In this document: positions 1 through 6,637 of the stretch, in pieces
Layout of the letters: each line of letters begins with the position of its first letter
Numbering within the stretch: the first letter of the stretch is position 1
Source: Cyanobacteria bacterium UBA8803
GTDB lineage: Bacteria; Cyanobacteriota; Cyanobacteriia; Cyanobacteriales; Coleofasciculaceae
Reading direction: 5' to 3'
DNA: 16,332 bases
Assembly (NCBI GenBank): GCA_003505715.1
Contig: DNXU01000194.1
Span: 5,924-22,255, forward strand
The notes under the pieces: generated by a model
Seen by the model: the letters and a program-made list of their open reading frames with translations, nothing else
Databases searched by the model: none
What the model was told of the DNA's origin: nothing
Position numbers and translations under genes: made by a program

Positions 1-25
1 TACGCTGGAGCTAACGCACCATCAC
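1..25. repeat. Edge of dispersed TAACGCACC repeat
   Basis: The first bases contain TAACGCACCAT after a variable spacer. This is the right half of the same small dispersed repeat seen in fuller form near 3131 and 3869. The left half lies outside the window or is degraded. Repeats with GGTGCGTTA/TAACGCACC arms are common between cyanobacterial genes. Confidence 0.45.
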
Positions 26-27
26 TT

Positions 28-564
28 CTAGACCAGACGCAGACAAGGGCATTTTTGTAAAAACGAAGTCGCTTTATTCTCAGCATCCGGGTTGTGTATA
101 TGCGCTGGAGTTGGTCGGATGATGCCATTAAACAAATCATCCAGATCATAAGGAGTAAAAAAGTGCCATTGTCCTCTATCATCTATCCGAACCCCTACAG
201 CTGTCGCCGTATGCAGCCAATCAGTAACCCCATCTTCAGTACTACTATAAGGTCTGCGACCAGGACGCCAAACCGCAAAACTGGCTTGATTTTTAACATC
301 AAATTTGTAGTCAGGAAACTGCGCTGTGAGGGTAGCCTTGGCGGTGAGTTCTTGGGAACGGTCTCCCAGCGCATCAAAAAAGGCAATATCAAAGTCGTTG
401 ATGACTAATTGACAGTCATTGCCAAACAGCGATCGCCAAACCGTATTTCGTACCGCACCACCTGCCAACCACCAGCTGCGTAGATTGAGAAGAGCGATCG
501 CAGGTAATACAGATCCGACGGGCGAATCAATCAGAATCTTCTGGAGGCGAGTAGCACTATCCAT
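28..564 (-). CDS. NTP_transf_6 (DUF925) nucleotidyltransferase family protein
   Basis: A 178-residue protein of the NTP_transf_6 family (DUF925, COG3575), a branch of the polymerase-beta-like nucleotidyltransferase fold with no established substrate. The family signature is present throughout: WWLAGGAVRN at about 31-40 is the nucleotide-binding glycine segment, NDFDIAFFD at about 56-64 carries the paired acidic residues expected to bind metal, and FFTPYDLDDLFNGIIRPTP at about 135-153 is the conserved C-terminal block. Length is normal for the family and the ATG start fits the usual N-terminus. No signal peptide or membrane segment is seen, so it should be cytosolic. Two HIP1 sites inside the gene point to long residence in this genome. 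It is unrelated in sequence to the two PF14907 nucleotidyltransferase-like genes further right. Family assignment is firm; cellular function is unknown. Confidence 0.85.
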   Translation of the reverse strand: MDSATRLQKILIDSPVGSVLPAIALLNLRSWWLAGGAVRNTVWRSLFGNDCQLVINDFDIAFFDALGDRSQELTAKATLTAQFPDYKFDVKNQASFAVWRPGRRPYSSTEDGVTDWLHTATAVGVRIDDRGQWHFFTPYDLDDLFNGIIRPTPAHIHNPDAENKATSFLQKCPCLRLV

Positions 565-982
565 GTTTTACTAACTCAGTTGTAACAAGGAGGGTTCCTG
601 GTTCCCCATTCCCTCTTTAAAATAGAATTTATTGGGTCGCCCTGGTTGGAGCGGGCGAGTCAATTAAGGTTATCGCTTTTTCTTTGATATCTTCACAGCG
701 ACTCGCCCCTACAGGTATATATTTTATATGTATAATGTCTTTACATCTTAAATAAAAATACCTACACTTCTTCCGGTTCGCGCCAGTGATAGTGGGTTTC
801 TGCCCTAGCGAATGGGCTTGATATAAAGTCAGTTTCATGCTTGAATATTAATCCAATTTTTAACACTATCTTTCTTGAACGCACCTCACTATTAAAATAA
901 TTTAAGATGTTTTTTCACAGAAGAAAACAAAGAGAGCAACCAAAAACTTCGAGATAACTGTAACTCTATAGGCAATAATTAT
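565..982. other. Intergenic region, 418 bp, between divergent genes
   Basis: This is the upstream region of both the DUF925 gene (minus) and the DUF5131 gene (plus). The left part holds a dispersed inverted-repeat element at about 632-714. From about 715 to 982 it is AT-rich and I see no gene, RNA gene or clear terminator. A minus-strand open frame across 629-838 runs through the inverted repeat and has no family resemblance, so I do not count it as a gene. Promoters for both flanking genes must lie here, but no convincing -35/-10 pair stands out. Confidence 0.6.
632..714. repeat. Dispersed inverted-repeat element with GGGCGAGTC/GACTCGCCC arms
   Basis: Perfect 9-bp arms GGGCGAGTC (about 652-660) and GACTCGCCC (about 701-709) enclose roughly 40 bp. 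The element is bordered by GGGTCGCCCTGG on the left and CCCTACAGG on the right. Intergenic elements of this look (GTAGGGGCG... with ...GGGCGACCC) are familiar from many cyanobacterial genomes. I infer a small non-autonomous dispersed repeat. Only one copy is visible in this window. Confidence 0.5.
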
Positions 983-1732
983 ATGTCGTCATCTTCAAAA
1001 ATTGAGTGGACTGAAGCAACATGGAATCCTACAACTGGCTGCCATAAGATTAGCCCTGGTTGTGCAAATTGCTATGCTGAACGTTTTGCAGAACGCTGGC
1101 GAGGTATCCCCGGGCATCCTTACCAACAAGGATTTGATGTCAAGATTTGGCGTGAACGGTTGACCATGCCTCTTTCATGGAAGAAGCCTCGTTTAATATT
1201 TGTTGATTCTATGAGTGATTTATTCAATGATAAGGTTCCAGAAGAATTTATAAAAGATGTATTCTCTACAATGAGAAAGGCTAATTGGCATCAGTTTCAG
1301 CTACTAACCAAACGCCCAAAACGAATGCTTGAGATAGCTAATAATATAGAAGATTGGCCTTCTAATGTCTGGGCTGGAGTAAGTATAGAATCTCAAGCTT
1401 GGATGTGGAGAAGTGAAGTTTTAAAAGAAATACCTGCAAGAATTAGATTTTTATCTTGTGAGCCTCTGTTAGGTTCACTAAAACTTTCTTTGGAAAATCT
1501 GCACTGGGTTATCGTTGGTGGAGAGTCTGGTGTAGGTGCCCGTCCTATGGATATTGAATGGGTGAGAGATATTAGAGACCAATGCTTAAAAGCTGATGTG
1601 CCGTTCTTCTTTAAGCAATGGGGGGGAGTTCAAAAGAAAAAGCAGGGTAGAGAACTAGATGGCAGAACGTGGGATGACTTACCAAAAAACGTGGATACTA
1701 AAACCAATAAACAACTCTCACTTCACCTCTAA
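983..1732 (+). CDS. DUF5131 (phage Gp37/Gp68) family three-cysteine protein
   Basis: A 249-residue protein of the Gp37/Gp68 family (DUF5131). The N-terminus reads KIEWTEATWNPTTGC followed by HKISPGCANCYAE, giving the family's C-x6-C-x2-C triplet at Cys20, Cys27 and Cys30, likely a metal or Fe-S cluster site. Other family blocks are FVDSMSDLFND (about 74-84), QLLTKRP, VWAGVSIES, RFLSCEPLLG and WVIVGGESG; the C-terminal FFFKQWGG is also typical. Length is normal. Genes of this family are found in phages and bacteria, often beside a gene for a 'three-Cys-motif partner' (TcmP). No partner gene is adjacent here: the next 390 bp hold only eroded sequence. The gene is more AT-rich than its neighbours and has no GCGATCGC site, which hints at recent acquisition. 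The biochemical role of the family is not settled. No strong ribosome-binding site precedes the ATG. Confidence 0.9.
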   Translation: MSSSSKIEWTEATWNPTTGCHKISPGCANCYAERFAERWRGIPGHPYQQGFDVKIWRERLTMPLSWKKPRLIFVDSMSDLFNDKVPEEFIKDVFSTMRKANWHQFQLLTKRPKRMLEIANNIEDWPSNVWAGVSIESQAWMWRSEVLKEIPARIRFLSCEPLLGSLKLSLENLHWVIVGGESGVGARPMDIEWVRDIRDQCLKADVPFFFKQWGGVQKKKQGRELDGRTWDDLPKNVDTKTNKQLSLHL

Positions 1733-1736
1733 TATA

Positions 1737-1969
1737 TTATAGTTGGCGCAACGGGTCATCTGGGTTTTGCCAGTCTACTAGTCAGCGTAGTCTACGGGCA
1801 CCATCATGGGAAAGTTCTGCTTAGCCTCAACCACTCGATCGCGATCGGTTGAGGACAGGTGTAACCAGCTTTCGACTGCTTGCGATCGCGATAAGCCTTC
1901 GATTAACTGCTCTTTCCAATCTCCTACTGGTTCAGCTGTAGCGATTGTGTTATAGGAATAATTATGCAC
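1737..1969 (-). pseudogene. Eroded N-terminal fragment resembling a KamA-type radical SAM aminomutase
   Basis: A minus-strand frame starting at a GTG (1969) encodes 63 residues including GDWKEQL, HLSSTDRDRV and AKQNFPMMVPVDYAD, then meets two TAG codons at about 1776-1781. After a frame change, the next codons read WQNPDDPLRQL before a TAA at 1737-1739. Read across the break, the order (D-W-x-x-QL, a leucine/serine helix, a FPM-x-V-x-x-x-Y segment, then DPDDPLR-Q-type residues) resembles the region just before the radical SAM domain in lysine 2,3-aminomutase-like (KamA/EpmB) proteins. The CxxxCxxC cluster motif and everything after it are missing. I take this as the relic of a truncated, frameshifted gene. 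The match is by eye and of moderate strength; a short expressed protein of 63 residues is the alternative. Confidence 0.45.
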
Positions 1970-2116
1970 GGAGAAAAAGTAAATAGGGAATTAAAGGAAG
2001 TTTTTAGTAAATGACAAGTTGTTAAAATTTCCGAAACTCAACCCATTCCTAAAGATGTTGCAGCCTATGTACTGTATGGTAAATTTGTTGGTATCCGCGC
2101 CTATCCTATAAGCTAA
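1964..2116 (+). pseudogene. Possible broken small reading frame upstream of the SDR gene
   Basis: An ATG at 1964 opens 16 codons that end at TGA (2012-2014). The same frame then stays open for 33 more codons, containing ISETQPIPKDV and AAYVLYGKFVGIRAYPIS, up to TAA at 2114-2116. Reading through the TGA would give about 50 residues. I do not recognise the product. The last codons (TAT CCT ATA AGC TAA) correspond to CAT CCT GCA ACC TAA at 11537-11551, so this 3' end is part of the duplicated flank. It may be the tail of a decayed gene that once preceded the SDR gene. Confidence 0.25.
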
Positions 2117-2156
2117 TTTACCGCTAGATGACCTTAAAAAGTAGGTTAAAGGCTGC
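2101..2156 (+). repeat. Left flank repeat of the SDR locus (partner at 11535-11592)
   Basis: This segment covers the 5' flank and first codons of the SDR gene. It is repeated with few differences at 11535-11592. Shared stretches are ATCCT, CTAATTTACCGC, ATGACCTTAAAAA, GGTTAAA and GCTGC. The repeat includes the ATG of the SDR gene. Confidence 0.8.
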
Positions 2157-3024
2157 CTTTAAAGCCTTCATCAATCCAGCTACTATTCAAAAACTAGAAC
2201 CATCTACACCAAAACCTGCGGTAGCACCCACACCAGAGCCTGCGGTGGTGATGGATAATCAACTATTAGCTGGAAAAAATGTCCTCATTACTGGAGCTGG
2301 CAGGAATATTGGCCGGAGTATTGCTCTGGAAATGGCTAAACAGGGTGCCAATATTTTCTTCACAGATATCGTTCCCGAACGATGCGTGAGTCTAGAACAA
2401 GAGTTAAATGCTTATCCGGTTCATTCTCAATATTTTATATCAGATATAACAAACCAGGAAAATACTGATTCTTTATATAAATCCTTAACGGAGAAAAAAA
2501 TTGTTATTGATATCCTGGTTAACAATGTAGGAATTAACTTAGGCACCAAATCTCTCAAAGAATTCAAATTAGAAGAATGGCAAAAGACATTTAATATCAA
2601 TGTTTTTGGCCCCATGTACCTCACTCACCTGATAGCGCAAATGATGGTGAGTCATAATATCCAAGGTTCTATTCTCTTTATCACCTCTATCCACCAATGG
2701 GAACTCGGACTTTGGGCGCATTACAGTTCCTCAAAAGCTGCCTTAGGAATGATTGTTAAAGAACTGGCTGTAGAATTAGCTCCCCAGGGTATACGGGTTA
2801 ATGCGATCGCTCCCGGTGGCGTATCTGAAGATGAGCAAGGAAACCCTTTCCGCCACAAGTATACCCTGTTGCATAACAGTACTATCAATCCTCGTTATAT
2901 TGGCAGGGCTGCTGTTTATTTAGCCTCTGATTATTTTTCTAAATTCACAACAGGAACTGTAATCAAAATGGACGGGGCACTTTCATTATATCATTATCGG
3001 GTAGCTCAAAATAGGCCGCACTAA
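2128..3024 (+). CDS. Short-chain dehydrogenase/reductase (SDR) with N-terminal extension
   Basis: A 298-residue classical SDR, an NAD(P)-dependent oxidoreductase. The Rossmann dinucleotide motif TGAGRNIG is at 55-62. An acidic residue after the second strand (Asp80 in FFTD) suggests NAD(H) preference. NNVG (132-135) stands for the usual NNAG, and the catalytic set is Asn158, Ser187, Tyr199 and Lys203 (YSSSK). The C-terminal half has GIRVNAIAPG and YLASD. Residues 1-45 precede the catalytic domain: a basic helix-like start (MTLKSRLKAAFKAF) then a Pro/Ala/Thr-rich linker, unusual for a classical SDR and possibly a tether. The ATG start is supported because MTLK is repeated at the relic copy near 11563. 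No good Shine-Dalgarno is seen. Substrate cannot be read from sequence; the glycosyltransferases downstream suggest, by inference only, a sugar or sugar-derived alcohol. Confidence 0.9.
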   Translation: MTLKSRLKAAFKAFINPATIQKLEPSTPKPAVAPTPEPAVVMDNQLLAGKNVLITGAGRNIGRSIALEMAKQGANIFFTDIVPERCVSLEQELNAYPVHSQYFISDITNQENTDSLYKSLTEKKIVIDILVNNVGINLGTKSLKEFKLEEWQKTFNINVFGPMYLTHLIAQMMVSHNIQGSILFITSIHQWELGLWAHYSSSKAALGMIVKELAVELAPQGIRVNAIAPGGVSEDEQGNPFRHKYTLLHNSTINPRYIGRAAVYLASDYFSKFTTGTVIKMDGALSLYHYRVAQNRPH

Positions 3025-3025
3025 C

Positions 3026-3052
3026 TAAGCATTCTTCGTTGACATCAAACCA
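3026..3052 (+). repeat. Right flank repeat of the SDR locus (partner at 11594-11620)
   Basis: The 27 bases just after the SDR stop codon run from TAAGCATTCTT to GACATCAAACCA. They recur at 11594-11620 with a single difference (C versus A). In this copy the sequence lies about 870 bp away from its left partner at 2101-2156; at the other site the two are one base apart. Confidence 0.85.
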
Positions 3053-3130
3053 TTGGTAATTCCTTTTCCAGTAAGCGTTTGTCTATATTAATTAGTTTTT
3101 ATTATCACCACCTCTACGGGAGAGCCTCTA

Positions 3131-3185
3131 TTAGTAGGGTGCATTAGCGAAGCGTAACGCACCATTACTACTATATATAGTGTAT
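3131..3185. repeat. Dispersed palindromic repeat, GGTGC-TTA / TAACGCACC type
   Basis: It begins TTAGTAGGGTGCATTA, continues with GCGAAGCG and closes with TAACGCACCAT, followed by ACTACTATA. The arms GGTGC(A)TTA and TAACGCACC can pair with one mismatch. A second copy, in the same orientation and including the TTAGTA lead and CACTATA-like tail, lies at 3869-3925. A third partial copy is at the left window edge. The two full copies frame the PqqD-like gene. Confidence 0.65.
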
Positions 3186-3335
3186 TTACGTAAGCCCTGT
3201 TGAGTTAGTTCCTGTCCTACTTCTCTCCCTGACAGGTGCTTAGTTATTGCCTCATCCTTGTCTAGGGATGACATTCCTGTTGGGAGTCGAATATGATAGT
3301 GGACGCTACTCAACACTGGTGTTAACCGAAACATA

Positions 3336-3794
3336 ATGATCCAGAATGCAACGTTTAGAATCAATAGTCCTCAAGTTGTCCAGGAAACCATTGATGGGGA
3401 AGTTGTCATAGTTCACCTTGAGAAAGGAGATTATTACAGTCTAGTCAAATCGGCAGCTGATATCTGGAGCGGGATTGAACGCGGACTTCCTAGGGGCGAG
3501 ATTATTGAAGAGATAGTTGCACGTTACGATGGTAACCGTGAAGCAATTGAATCTGCGGTTAGCGAGCTGATTCAAAAATTACAGGATGAAGAAATTATCG
3601 TTGTTGATGAAACCGAGCGAGCGTCAAGCACTGCTACACCTGATCCAACAGATCAAACGAAAGCCAATGGCAAAAAACTGAGCTTTGAGCCTCCAGCCTT
3701 ACAGAAATACACCGACATGGAAGAATTACTAGCGTTAGATCCAATTCATGAGGTGGATGAACTGGGTTGGCCTAATGCTAAGGTAGAAGCCTGA
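3336..3794 (+). CDS. PqqD-family peptide chaperone (RRE) with conserved-looking C-terminal tail
   Basis: A 152-residue protein. Residues 1-92 are a PqqD-type RiPP recognition element, the winged-helix-like fold that binds leader peptides and presents them to modifying enzymes: three beta strands with EVVIVHLEKGDYYSL (22-36), the helix SAADIWSGIERG (39-50), and the typical EIIEEIVARYD (55-65) and LIQKLQDEEIIVV (78-90). A Thr/Asp/Lys-rich linker (93-113) follows, then a tail (114-152) with FEPPALQKYTDM and LLALDPIHEVDE, ending GWPNA. PqqD itself is about 90 residues, so the extra 60 are unusual. The tail, with its Pro-x-Leu entry, reads like a separate short peptide module. The HprK-like gene downstream is the expected partner in HPr-rel-A-type systems. 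ATG start chosen because the fold begins at once; the ribosome-binding site is weak. No radical SAM enzyme or cyclase is in the window. Confidence 0.85.
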   Translation: MIQNATFRINSPQVVQETIDGEVVIVHLEKGDYYSLVKSAADIWSGIERGLPRGEIIEEIVARYDGNREAIESAVSELIQKLQDEEIIVVDETERASSTATPDPTDQTKANGKKLSFEPPALQKYTDMEELLALDPIHEVDELGWPNAKVEA

Positions 3795-3868
3795 ATTGTA
3801 ACCATACTTTAACGCAGGTAATATTTTCAATTGCAGAAGGCAGAGGGCAGAATATTCCCTGTCAGCCA

Positions 3869-3925
3869 TTAGTAGGGTGCGTTACACGGTAGCTAACGCA
3901 TCATATTACCACTATACATGATGTA
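3869..3925. repeat. Second dispersed palindromic repeat, GGTGCGTTA type
   Basis: It begins TTAGTAGGGTGCGTTA, has a CACGGTAGC spacer, then TAACGCATCAT and a CCACTATACAT tail. It aligns with 3131-3185 over most of its length, with changes concentrated in the central loop. It lies in the 254-bp gap between the PqqD-like and HprK-like genes; the rest of that gap holds no gene that I can see. Confidence 0.6.
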
Positions 3926-4048
3926 GCTGCATCAGTCCCAAAAGCTTCCCCTCTTTCTCATTTTCCTGTTCCTATTTTCAAGTCAAGCATTCTGAGCTGT
4001 TATTCGCAAAGAAAGCAAAAAATTTACCATCTTCCATTCTCAAAATAG

Positions 4049-5137
4049 GTGAATTCCAACGAACTCGGATATTCCGAAAACTTAATCCAAACAGAACAAA
4101 AAGACCCTCTAGTCTTTTTCAACACGATCTATGAAGCCTACGAAAAAGCTGAAGCTTTAGCTGGAGGTGCGATCGAGCGTTTTTATGACATTGCTGGGTT
4201 TAAAATCCGGTTGCGGTTTGCTGGTGAGGCGTTAATTCCCTACGTCACTCCTCCCTTAACACACTTAGCGATCGCCCCCGTTTCCGATCCCGCTCTGACA
4301 GTTTGTATCTCGGATAGTGCCTCAACCCATACGGTCATGCCATCTCCCCCTTGCCCGACCAATCATATTTTAAAACGTGGGGAACTGCACGGGTTCATTA
4401 ACGATCGCATTTACACGAGTTTCCAATGGGGAGCTTATACCTTAAGTATTTTAGATAAAGAACGCAATGTAGGAATTTATTGGGTGGAGAGTACAGAACA
4501 CATCCCTTTTTGGGAAACTAGTTCTTGCTTACGGAGTATTTTTCATATCTGGATGAGTAAGCAGGGGATTCAATTAGTTCATGCGGGCGCGGTGGGTTTA
4601 CCAAGTGGTGGCGCGTTGCTAGTTGGAAAAGGTGGTTCAGGAAAATCAACGACAGCTTTGAGTTGCTTGAATTCCGATCTTTTCTATGCTAGTGATGATT
4701 ATAGTTTAGTGACAGCGGAACCAAAACCAACAGTTTTTAGTATTTACAGTACTGGCAAAAAAAATGCTGATGATTTAGAAAGGTTACCGTTTTTAGCGAA
4801 AGCAATTAGTAACCGGGATCGTTTGGAAACAGAGAAAGCGGTTTATTTTTTGAACGATTATTTCCCTGAAAAGATTATATCGAATTTTCCCCTCAAAGCT
4901 CTTTTAATTCCCCGGATTACTGGGAAACCGAATACTACATTGACACCCACCTCTGCTGCCGCTGGATTGGCTGCATTAGTTCCCAGTACAATTATGCAGC
5001 TTTCGGGTGCAGGGAAGGAAGCCTGTCAAAGGATGATGAATGTGGTGAATAAGATCGAGTGTTATTATCTGGAACTAGGTACGAATATGGAGGAAATTCC
5101 TCAGGTTATTTTAAATATCCTGACTAAAGAAGAATGA
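4049..5137 (+). CDS. HPr kinase/phosphorylase-like P-loop protein (HprK-related)
   Basis: A 362-residue protein with the C-terminal half of an HprK-type kinase. The P-loop GKGGSGKST is at 193-201, preceded by the family's HAGAV segment (about 178-182; HprK has a catalytic His nearby) and followed by ASDDYSLV (214-221), whose paired aspartates match the HprK Walker-B-like position. The N-terminal 150 residues are poorly conserved and form the variable domain of HprK-related proteins. True HprK phosphorylates a serine of HPr; relatives next to PqqD-like and PF14907 proteins belong to HPr-rel-A systems, and others phosphorylate lasso peptides. No HPr gene is visible. The start is GTG at 4049, the only sensible one; the upstream GGTG gives little ribosome-binding signal. 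It follows the PqqD-like gene by 254 bp in the same direction and precedes the glycosyltransferase operon by 95 bp. The substrate is unknown; phosphorylation of a peptide is an inference. Confidence 0.85.
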   Translation: MNSNELGYSENLIQTEQKDPLVFFNTIYEAYEKAEALAGGAIERFYDIAGFKIRLRFAGEALIPYVTPPLTHLAIAPVSDPALTVCISDSASTHTVMPSPPCPTNHILKRGELHGFINDRIYTSFQWGAYTLSILDKERNVGIYWVESTEHIPFWETSSCLRSIFHIWMSKQGIQLVHAGAVGLPSGGALLVGKGGSGKSTTALSCLNSDLFYASDDYSLVTAEPKPTVFSIYSTGKKNADDLERLPFLAKAISNRDRLETEKAVYFLNDYFPEKIISNFPLKALLIPRITGKPNTTLTPTSAAAGLAALVPSTIMQLSGAGKEACQRMMNVVNKIECYYLELGTNMEEIPQVILNILTKEE

Positions 5138-5232
5138 ATTAAGCAGATTATCTGAGGATGAAAAAATGAGATAAAGTCGCCCTTTAATAGACAGAGTGAG
5201 AATGTAGATTTAAAAGCCACCTCAAATATGAA

Positions 5233-5925
5233 ATGAATGAACCACTTGTCAGTATCATTATTGTTGTCAAAAATGGGGAACGCTACTTAGCGAGAGCGAT
5301 TGACAGCATTCTCAATCAAACTTATAAACACTATGAAATTATTGTAGTAGATGGTCAATCAACTGATAACACTGAAAAAATTGCTAAATCTTATCCACAA
5401 GTACGCTATCTTTGCCAGAAGAGTCAGGGAATTGCCAATGCTTATAATATGGGAATTGATGCGTCGATAGGTGAATTTATTGCCTTTCTATCCCATGACG
5501 ATACTTGGACACCTAATAAATTAAGTGCCCAGGTTAATTATTTAATTGACAATCCACATATTCAATACACTGTTGCTAAAGTCAAGTTTATTTTGGAGGA
5601 AGGACATTCAATTCAACCTGGATTTAGACCAGAATTGCTAGAAGGCGAACATATTGGTTCAATTATGGAAACGTTGGTGGTGCGAAAGTCATTATTTGAC
5701 CTGATTGGCAAGTTAAATCCTGAATTTAGCGTTGCGGAGGATGTGGATTGGTTTGCCCGGGCTAAAGATAATCATATACCCATGGCTATCATACCTGAAG
5801 TCTTGCTTCACAAGCGCGTTCACGATACCAATCTTTCCTTAACTTCATCAGTGAATAACCAAAATTTACTGAAAATATTGAGATCCTCAATCAAGCGGAA
5901 ACGAGATCGACAATTGGAAGAGTAA
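5233..5925 (+). CDS. Glycosyltransferase family 2 (GT-A fold), first of the operon
   Basis: A 230-residue GT2 enzyme transferring a sugar from a nucleotide-sugar donor. Visible motifs: VSIIIVVKNGERYLARAIDS at 6-24, the donor-binding VVDGQSTD at 38-45, the DxD-equivalent SHDD at 87-90, and the acidic catalytic motif AEDVDW at 168-173. The C-terminus has the pattern HKRVHDTNLS and then a basic stretch KRKRDRQ. No membrane segment is present, so it is probably cytosolic and soluble. It begins a run of same-strand genes with gaps of 5 and 2 bp and one overlap, so it is probably the first gene of the operon at 5233-10326. The ATG at 5233 lacks a clear Shine-Dalgarno. Donor and acceptor cannot be inferred. 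Confidence 0.92.
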   Translation: MNEPLVSIIIVVKNGERYLARAIDSILNQTYKHYEIIVVDGQSTDNTEKIAKSYPQVRYLCQKSQGIANAYNMGIDASIGEFIAFLSHDDTWTPNKLSAQVNYLIDNPHIQYTVAKVKFILEEGHSIQPGFRPELLEGEHIGSIMETLVVRKSLFDLIGKLNPEFSVAEDVDWFARAKDNHIPMAIIPEVLLHKRVHDTNLSLTSSVNNQNLLKILRSSIKRKRDRQLEE

Positions 5926-5930
5926 TCAAG

Positions 5931-6635
5931 ATGAGTAATATTAATTTAGTTAGTGTAATTATACCTGTTTATAACTGCGATCGCTATCTAGCCGAAGCAA
6001 TTGAAAGTGTTCTGAATCAAACCTACCAACCACTAGAAGTTATTGTCATAGATGACGGTTCAACTGATGGCAGTGCTGAGGTAGCCAAGTCCTTTCATCC
6101 GTCTGTACGATATTATTATCAACCCCAAAGTGGTGCTGGTGCAGCGCGAAATTATGGTATTGATTTAGCGCAAGGTAGTTTCTTGGCTTTTCTGGATGCA
6201 GATGATATTTGGGTGCCAGATAAATTAACCCAGCAAATGGAGGTTTTGGAGAATGAACCCCAGGTAGATATGGTATTCGGACATATCCAACAATTCCATA
6301 GTCCAGAATTGGCTGAAACAGTAAAAAATAAAATCCACTGTCCCCCAAATTTAATGGCGGGATATCACCCAGGAACAATGGTAATTAAACGAGAGGCATT
6401 TTTACGGGTGGGTAAATTTGACACCAACTTGCAAATGGGTGAATTCATCAATTGGTATTCTCTGGCAACTGATTTGGGATTACAACCAAAAATCTTACCA
6501 GGATTGCTCATGCGGCGGCGTTTACATGGAAATAATCTAGGGCTTCGTCAGCGTCAATCTCGTACTGATTACGTGCGCCTGATTAAAGCATCACTGGATA
6601 GACGACGTACTGCTAACAAAGAGGAGAGACAATAA
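5931..6635 (+). CDS. Glycosyltransferase family 2 (GT-A fold) with altered acidic motif
   Basis: A 234-residue GT2 protein homologous to the gene before it. VSVIIPVYNCDRYLAEAIES (7-26), VIDDGSTD (39-46) and FLDADDIW (87-94) are canonical, so nucleotide-sugar and metal binding look intact. Where its neighbour has AEDVDW this protein has GEFINW (170-175): the first Asp is Phe and the second is Asn. That may mark a subfamily or a weakened catalytic base. The C-terminus has the same R-x-H-x-x-N-L pattern and a closing DRRR-type basic stretch as the upstream enzyme, pointing to a common origin by duplication. A GGAAG ribosome-binding site lies 10 bp before the ATG, inside the end of the preceding gene; the two genes are 5 bp apart and surely co-transcribed. 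Confidence 0.92.
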   Translation: MSNINLVSVIIPVYNCDRYLAEAIESVLNQTYQPLEVIVIDDGSTDGSAEVAKSFHPSVRYYYQPQSGAGAARNYGIDLAQGSFLAFLDADDIWVPDKLTQQMEVLENEPQVDMVFGHIQQFHSPELAETVKNKIHCPPNLMAGYHPGTMVIKREAFLRVGKFDTNLQMGEFINWYSLATDLGLQPKILPGLLMRRRLHGNNLGLRQRQSRTDYVRLIKASLDRRRTANKEERQ

Positions 6636-6637
6636 AT

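Larger units (their letters stand above)
3025..3335. other. Intergenic region, 311 bp, upstream of the pqqD-like gene
   Basis: It starts with the right flank repeat of the SDR locus (3026-3052) and contains a dispersed repeat (3131-3185). A weak hairpin-like TCATCC...GGATGA lies near 3251-3270. I looked for a small peptide gene on both strands because a PqqD-like gene follows, and found no start-SD-ORF combination that looks like a precursor. A 77-codon minus-strand open frame here overlaps the start of the PqqD-like gene and lacks family features. Confidence 0.55.

Noticed and set aside
629..838. 69-codon minus-strand open frame in the gap after the DUF925 gene
   Set aside because: A large part is encoded by the inverted-repeat element at 632-714, and the remainder has no recognisable family pattern.
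3131..3364. 77-codon minus-strand open frame upstream of and overlapping the PqqD-like gene, considered as a possible precursor peptide or small gene
   Set aside because: It runs through a dispersed palindromic repeat, overlaps the start of the PqqD-like gene, and has no leader/core-like features or ribosome-binding site.
3795..4048. Search for a RiPP precursor gene between the PqqD-like and HprK-like genes
   Set aside because: No start codon with a plausible peptide frame was found; the gap contains a dispersed repeat and AT-rich sequence only.
5148..5174. TTATCT...AGATAA inverted repeat after the HprK-like gene as a terminator
   Set aside because: The stem is only 6 bp, AT-rich, with a 15-base loop and no T-tract after it, so chance is a sufficient explanation.
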